From assembly GCF_003597395.2 (NCBI RefSeq), contig NC_133777.1:6671509-6735508 (forward strand): a stretch of DNA of 64,000 bases, given 5' to 3'. The translations under genes were made by a program, and so were the position numbers. This DNA comes from Chelonoidis abingdonii. Taxonomy: Eukaryota; Chordata; Testudines; Testudinidae. The notes under the pieces are model-generated. The model did no database searches. It had not been told where the DNA came from and saw nothing but the letters and a program-made list of their open reading frames with translations. Positions 59,921-64,000 of the stretch are shown here, piece by piece (the first letter of the stretch is position 1; the number at the start of each line of letters is the position of its first letter).

Positions 59921-62900
59921 CTACTCCATCTGCTCCAGGCTTTCCATGTTGTCCAGCTCCTCCTGCAGATGGTCGATGTATTGATTAATCTCTCTCACAC
60001 GGTTGCGGTTTCTGCTGAGCTCGTTCTTGTGAACCTGAGGAGAGTGCAATCAGACAGTGGGTCCTTGGGCTTATTTCAAACCTTCAGTCACCTGCTGTAG
60101 CCAAAGGGCCCAGCAGAAAATTCAGAGATACCTTCCTCAGCCCCTCTGACTTCCTGGCAGTGGCCCAGCTACTCTGGCTGGACCCTGGTGCCTCTCTGCC
60201 TGCTGCACTAGGAAGCAGCTGCAGGACAACGTGCTTTCATTGCCTTGCTGCTTGTCTTTTCCCTGAGCAGGGTTTTGCTCCCCAAGCCGCAGGGGTTTCC
60301 TTACCTCCTCGATCACCGAAGATGACCAGCTATTGGCTTTGGTGACAATGTCATCCTCTCTGTTATCGATCTTCAGCAGGTGAATATCGTGGGAAGCATT
60401 CACTGCGTTGACGATGGTGTCTTTGTCCACAAAAAGCTAGGGAGTGAAATTGACCGAGCGATGGGAGATGTGGATTTCACATATAAAAGCAGCAGGTCTC
60501 AGAACTAGATGTGTCATAATGCAGCACTTGGTAGCACCATCAGAGAAGAAAATAAAAGCTCCCTCTGGTACATCTCATGCTTTACCTGTTCAAAGCCGCG
60601 TACAAACTCAGCCCCACTATAGCCTTGTGCAAGGACTATTTTACAGATGGGGAAACTGAAGCAGCATGGCAGTAACTCACCAAAGCCTGCATAGTAAGCA
60701 AGAGCTGGGAGTAAACTCCTAACCCCATGCTCATTTCTCCAGACTCTGCTGCCTTCCAGGATCTGGCAAGCCTATCTTGGCAGCTGTCAGTCCCGGGGAA
60801 GGATGCATATGCTCCAACATGCAGGCATGGTAAATGGAAAACTGCACTCAGAAGAGGTTCACACTGCCACAAACTCCAGGGCTTAGAGATCAGCCTGAGA
60901 GAGCCATGCTGGCCTAGGAGGGGGCAGGACTGGGCCAGTCAGAACAGACACCTCTCCCAGGCAGCTTCCAGCAGCAGAGCTCTGGCCACAACACAAACAG
61001 GTCTTCATCCCTGGTGGAAAGCTGCAGTGCCATCACCATCTTCCCTTCCCCATTCCAGCCGATCTGCCCTTGCAGGCCCAGGGGTGCAATTTGTCTAGCA
61101 CTATTGCTTTTTGGGAACAAGTGTAAGAAAATTCTGGGCTGTGATTTTATTGTCAAACATAATGTAACTTTTTAACAAACATGGCAACTTTTTATAATTG
61201 CTGCAACTTTGCCTGGCGTTATGACCCTGTGCACCAGCTCACAATGCCATTCACACAGATTTGGCCTGCTACCCTTCCATCATGCTTGCCTTAGAAAGTC
61301 AAGGGGACGGGGGGGTGTCACATGGTGTCTCTTCCATGCCACTGCCGTGCTTTGGAGGGGAGGCTGAATGCCTTGGAAGAAGTTGCTGGAGCAAGGGTAG
61401 TGCTACTTGGGGGTGGGGAGGGATACCCAGAGTTTCTCATCAGGAAACAGGTTGAGGGGAAGCCTGAGACAAGGCTTGTGAGAGCCTAGGGAGTATCTGC
61501 CTCATGCCATGCTGATGTCTGATCATGCCAAAACCACAACTTCAACAAACTTCAGCCACAATGTTTGAACCGACAAACCACGACTTCCTTGCAGCCTTAT
61601 CTGCGGGGAGGTGTGGTGGGGGTGGGGGCGAGGTGAAAGGAAACTACTTCTAGCTTTGGCAGAGTAATTCAAAACGATATTGGGTCTCTGAAACCCAATC
61701 CTGACTGGGAACATGCTACGCTCCCTTCCTCCCCACTTGGGATCCCTGCTTCCTAGAAGAACCTAAGCTCCAGACACAACTGGGGGCCTCACCAGTCGAA
61801 CATCATCTGGCATCTCCTCATCAAACTCACTCTTGACTATCTTCTCCAGAGTGGTGATTGCTATCTCCAGCAGTTTCTCATGGTGATGATTTTCTAGATC
61901 CCGGCATTGAGCCATCGTATGGAAGAAGGTTAAGAAACAAAGAAAAGAACAGTGGCATTTGAGCAGCCTCTGACAGGCTGGACCTGGTGCTGAACATCAG
62001 AGAATGACGTTATACATAAGCAAGCACTGCTAACTCTAAAAGGCGATTTGTCCACCTGTGAAGCAGGTGACCAGTAAAAACTCTGCTTCCTCAAGTTTGC
62101 ATTGCAAACCCCCAAAAGTAATTGAGCTGGCTAGTGGAGGTCCCGGAGTGTTCAAAAGCAATCCCCACTACCCTTGTGTTACGTTATCCAGGACTGACAC
62201 TGGGGGCCGTTCGCACGGGAAGTTCAATGAGGCCTTTGTTTCCGTGTGCAAAACTCCGAACATGACAAGCACTTGCACAGGGCCCAGAATTTTGTGTATA
62301 TAAAAATCATTTCACCTGCCACTGCAATGCAACCACCTGTCAGGCAGAAGAGGGCAACTGTTCTAGAGCACACAGCCGCACAACAATCTAGGGCACAAAG
62401 AGACAGTACAGGAGGAGTTTTAGATATTTCACCTCTTAAAATGTCAGCAATACATCACACGGTCAGATTTACCAAGAGTTTGCTCAGAAACAGAGGTGGG
62501 CTTTCAAAGGCACAAAGAGCAGCAAGGAATTTAATTCGCAGTGCTTTCACTGAGAATTAGGTACCTCACTGTAATTTCATTACATCCTCATCACTGAGTT
62601 GTGTAGCAGTTCCTGACTGGGTTGTCTTGCTGAGAATATGGTAGAGAAGTATTTGAGCAGAGTCTGTATTTCATGAACAGGGAATTGTTTCCTAAGAATT
62701 AATCAAAGTCTACAACACATTAATAAGCAACAATCCATTTCCATACAGTGAGTGCTGACTTCTGGGCCTTGCAGTAATGTTGTGAAGTGAAGCAACACAT
62801 TTGCCGCAGGTCAGATTTATACGACACAGAGTTCAGGCCAGTAGACTGCCAAAAGGATATATCCCTTGGACGTTCTCAATAAATGTTGACACCTGGTCGG

Positions 62901-62931
62901 CAATGTTTCTTTCAAAATCCTTTATTATTTC
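59921..62931 (-). CDS. DRC3: Dynein regulatory complex subunit 3 (LRRC48), 3' part: last four coding exons
   Basis: Exons on the minus strand: 62861-62931, 61793-61916, 60305-60436, 59921-60034 (TAG at 59921-59923). Together they give 146 codons plus stop, the C-terminal coiled-coil part of the protein. Diagnostic segments are KDFERNIADQVSTFIENVQ, then MAQCRDLENHHHEKLLEI, then FVDKDTIVNAV, SHDIHLLKIDNRED, and NRVREINQYIDHLQEELDN at the end. DRC3 is a leucine-rich-repeat subunit of the nexin-dynein regulatory complex of motile cilia and flagella; the LRR exons must lie beyond the right edge. The join between the first two exons listed uses ATATCCTTTT and ...CATAC as intron ends, a U12 AT-AC intron, which restores the human reading ENVQxxMAQC exactly. 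A naive gene finder would miss this junction and could start the protein falsely at MAQCRD. I found no further upstream exon in 62932-64000. Confidence 0.93.
60610..60735 (-). repeat. MIR-like SINE fragment in DRC3 intron
   Basis: Reverse-oriented core: TTTTACAGATGGGGAAACTG, then GAGCTGGGAGTAAACTCCTA. Confidence 0.5.
61917..62860 (-). other. DRC3 intron, U12-type AT-AC intron
   Basis: On the minus strand the upstream exon ends CCAAGGGAT and the intron begins ATATCCTTTT. It ends TTTCTTAACCTTCTTCCATAC, before the exon GATGGCTCAA. Donor and branch site (TTTCTTAAC at 61929-61937, consensus TTCCTTAAC) match the minor-spliceosome AT-AC class, and the branch lies about 13 nt from the AC. No GT donor or AG acceptor fits the required reading frame nearby. 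Confidence 0.88.
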
Positions 62932-64000
62932 CTTAACATGGAAAAGAAAAGGAAAAATTACCGAGTACTCAAACACATACAACACAGATCAGAACCAGGG
63001 AGAAGTCTATAATGCAGTACACTTTTGATCTGATCCATCAGTTTTATCAGCACCGCTGGGGACTGAAGGTACCTCAGATAAATTAATTATACTGAAGCAC
63101 CAAAAGGCATGTGCTTTTCTGCACTGGTATGCAAATGTCAGGGAAGATTAGATTCAATCCTTTTGGGAAGAGTTGATGGAGCGATGCATTTATAACAGAC
63201 TCTAGGAAGTTCACTCCATCAAATCACTTCAAACCTTGTATGTACATTATGACTAGGGAACATTTTGTCTCTGATTAGAGGCAGATTTCAAAGTTTCTCA
63301 TTTGGTTTATGAGGCTGCAGGCTTCTTGAAGACTTTGCCATCAGGAGCATAACTAACAGCTGGGATGATGAGAGATTTTGTTTAAATCCTGGAAGGTGGA
63401 TGCTGCTGCTTGCTGCCTCTCTCAAAAACAGAAGATAGTCTCTTAGAGCTTCTGCTTTCCCTAACATTCCTAATCTAAGGTTTAAAACATCTGGTGCCTC
63501 AAACAGGACATGTGAAAAGCACCTCTGAAATTTCTGCAAAATCTATTGGTAATAATGAAATAAATAAATTAACCCCTCCTACCCGATCTGCTAAGCATCC
63601 AGTTTGAACTCTGCTACAAGCTACCATAGTCATGCTCCCAGTGGGGAGCTCAGGAAAGTGGACTAACTTGGGATTGGGGCATGAGTGTAATTTTTTAGTC
63701 ATTGCAACGATCCCTTTGAAAGAATTACACCACTAGAACCTTGAAATCCTATACTAGGGAATAGCTTCCACAAAATGGCCCAGTAACCTCCCGGATGACC
63801 CTTTAGCAAACGCCGATGCCTTCATCCTCAGTAGCAGCGTATGAATAGTAAGTGCCAATGCAACATATAAATACACTGGGTCCCATTCTTCGCTGCCTTG
63901 CAATTCATGTACTCGCTCCTGTGCAGAGCAAGAATAAAGCTGGTGTCAGATACTATCCAGACTGATTGAGTTCTACGCTCATTCTGCACAAGTGGGACTA
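62932..64000. other. DRC3 intron, running off the window
   Basis: No further DRC3 exon was found on the minus strand, so the coding sequence upstream of KDFERN lies beyond the right edge. Confidence 0.5.

Noticed and set aside
61793..61915. MAQCRD as the true start of DRC3
   Set aside because: The upstream exon at 62861-62931 joins it exactly through the AT-AC intron; the Met is internal.

Overview
The window is eukaryotic, non-mammalian amniote nuclear DNA. Exons are short and spread over kilobases, splice sites are canonical, and there are CpG-island promoters, CR1-LINE 3' ends and MIR SINEs. Several repeat families I associate with turtles are present: Penelope-like retroelement tails, hAT and other MITEs, and a TA-flanked mariner-type MITE. 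A turtle is my best guess; this rests on remembered repeat sequences and gene order, not on a search.

Four protein-coding genes are recognisable by exon-by-exon translation. From left to right they are DRG2 (minus, 13 coding exons, 19381-31648, 364 codons), GID4 (minus, 6 coding exons, 36596-47238), ATPAF2 (plus, 8 coding exons, 48171-57660, 288 codons) and the 3' part of DRC3/LRRC48 (minus, last 4 exons, 59921-62931, continuing past the right edge). This is the gene order of human 17p11.2 (DRC3-ATPAF2-GID4-DRG2). The left 19 kb, where human has MYO15A directly after DRG2, holds no coding sequence I can recognise and is rich in repeats.

Layout: 1-18886 intergenic, with MITEs, a Penelope-like GIY-YIG fragment, MIR and CR1 copies. 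18887-31648 is DRG2, whose introns host a solo LTR (20036-21232), a truncated relative of it, an hAT element with an 8-bp duplication, and a 282-N assembly gap in a GC-rich tandem repeat. 31800-35795 is intergenic and mostly unique A/T-rich DNA. 35796-47238 is GID4, with a 1.2-kb G-rich minisatellite in intron 1. 47239-48170 is a divergent CpG promoter plus a second minisatellite. ATPAF2 follows, then DRC3, convergent with ATPAF2.

The proteins have unrelated jobs: DRG2 is a translation-linked GTPase, GID4 a degron receptor of the CTLH/GID ubiquitin ligase, ATPAF2 a mitochondrial F1-ATPase assembly chaperone and DRC3 a ciliary nexin-dynein regulatory complex subunit. They are linked by position, not by pathway.

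Most notable: two introns in neighbouring genes have U12 (minor spliceosome) signals, one of them AT-AC in DRC3 and one GT-AG in DRG2. GID4 exon 1 has its conserved protein broken across three frames by three apparent single-base losses that cancel out. A Penelope-tail pair forms a long inverted repeat that carries hammerhead-ribozyme-like core motifs.
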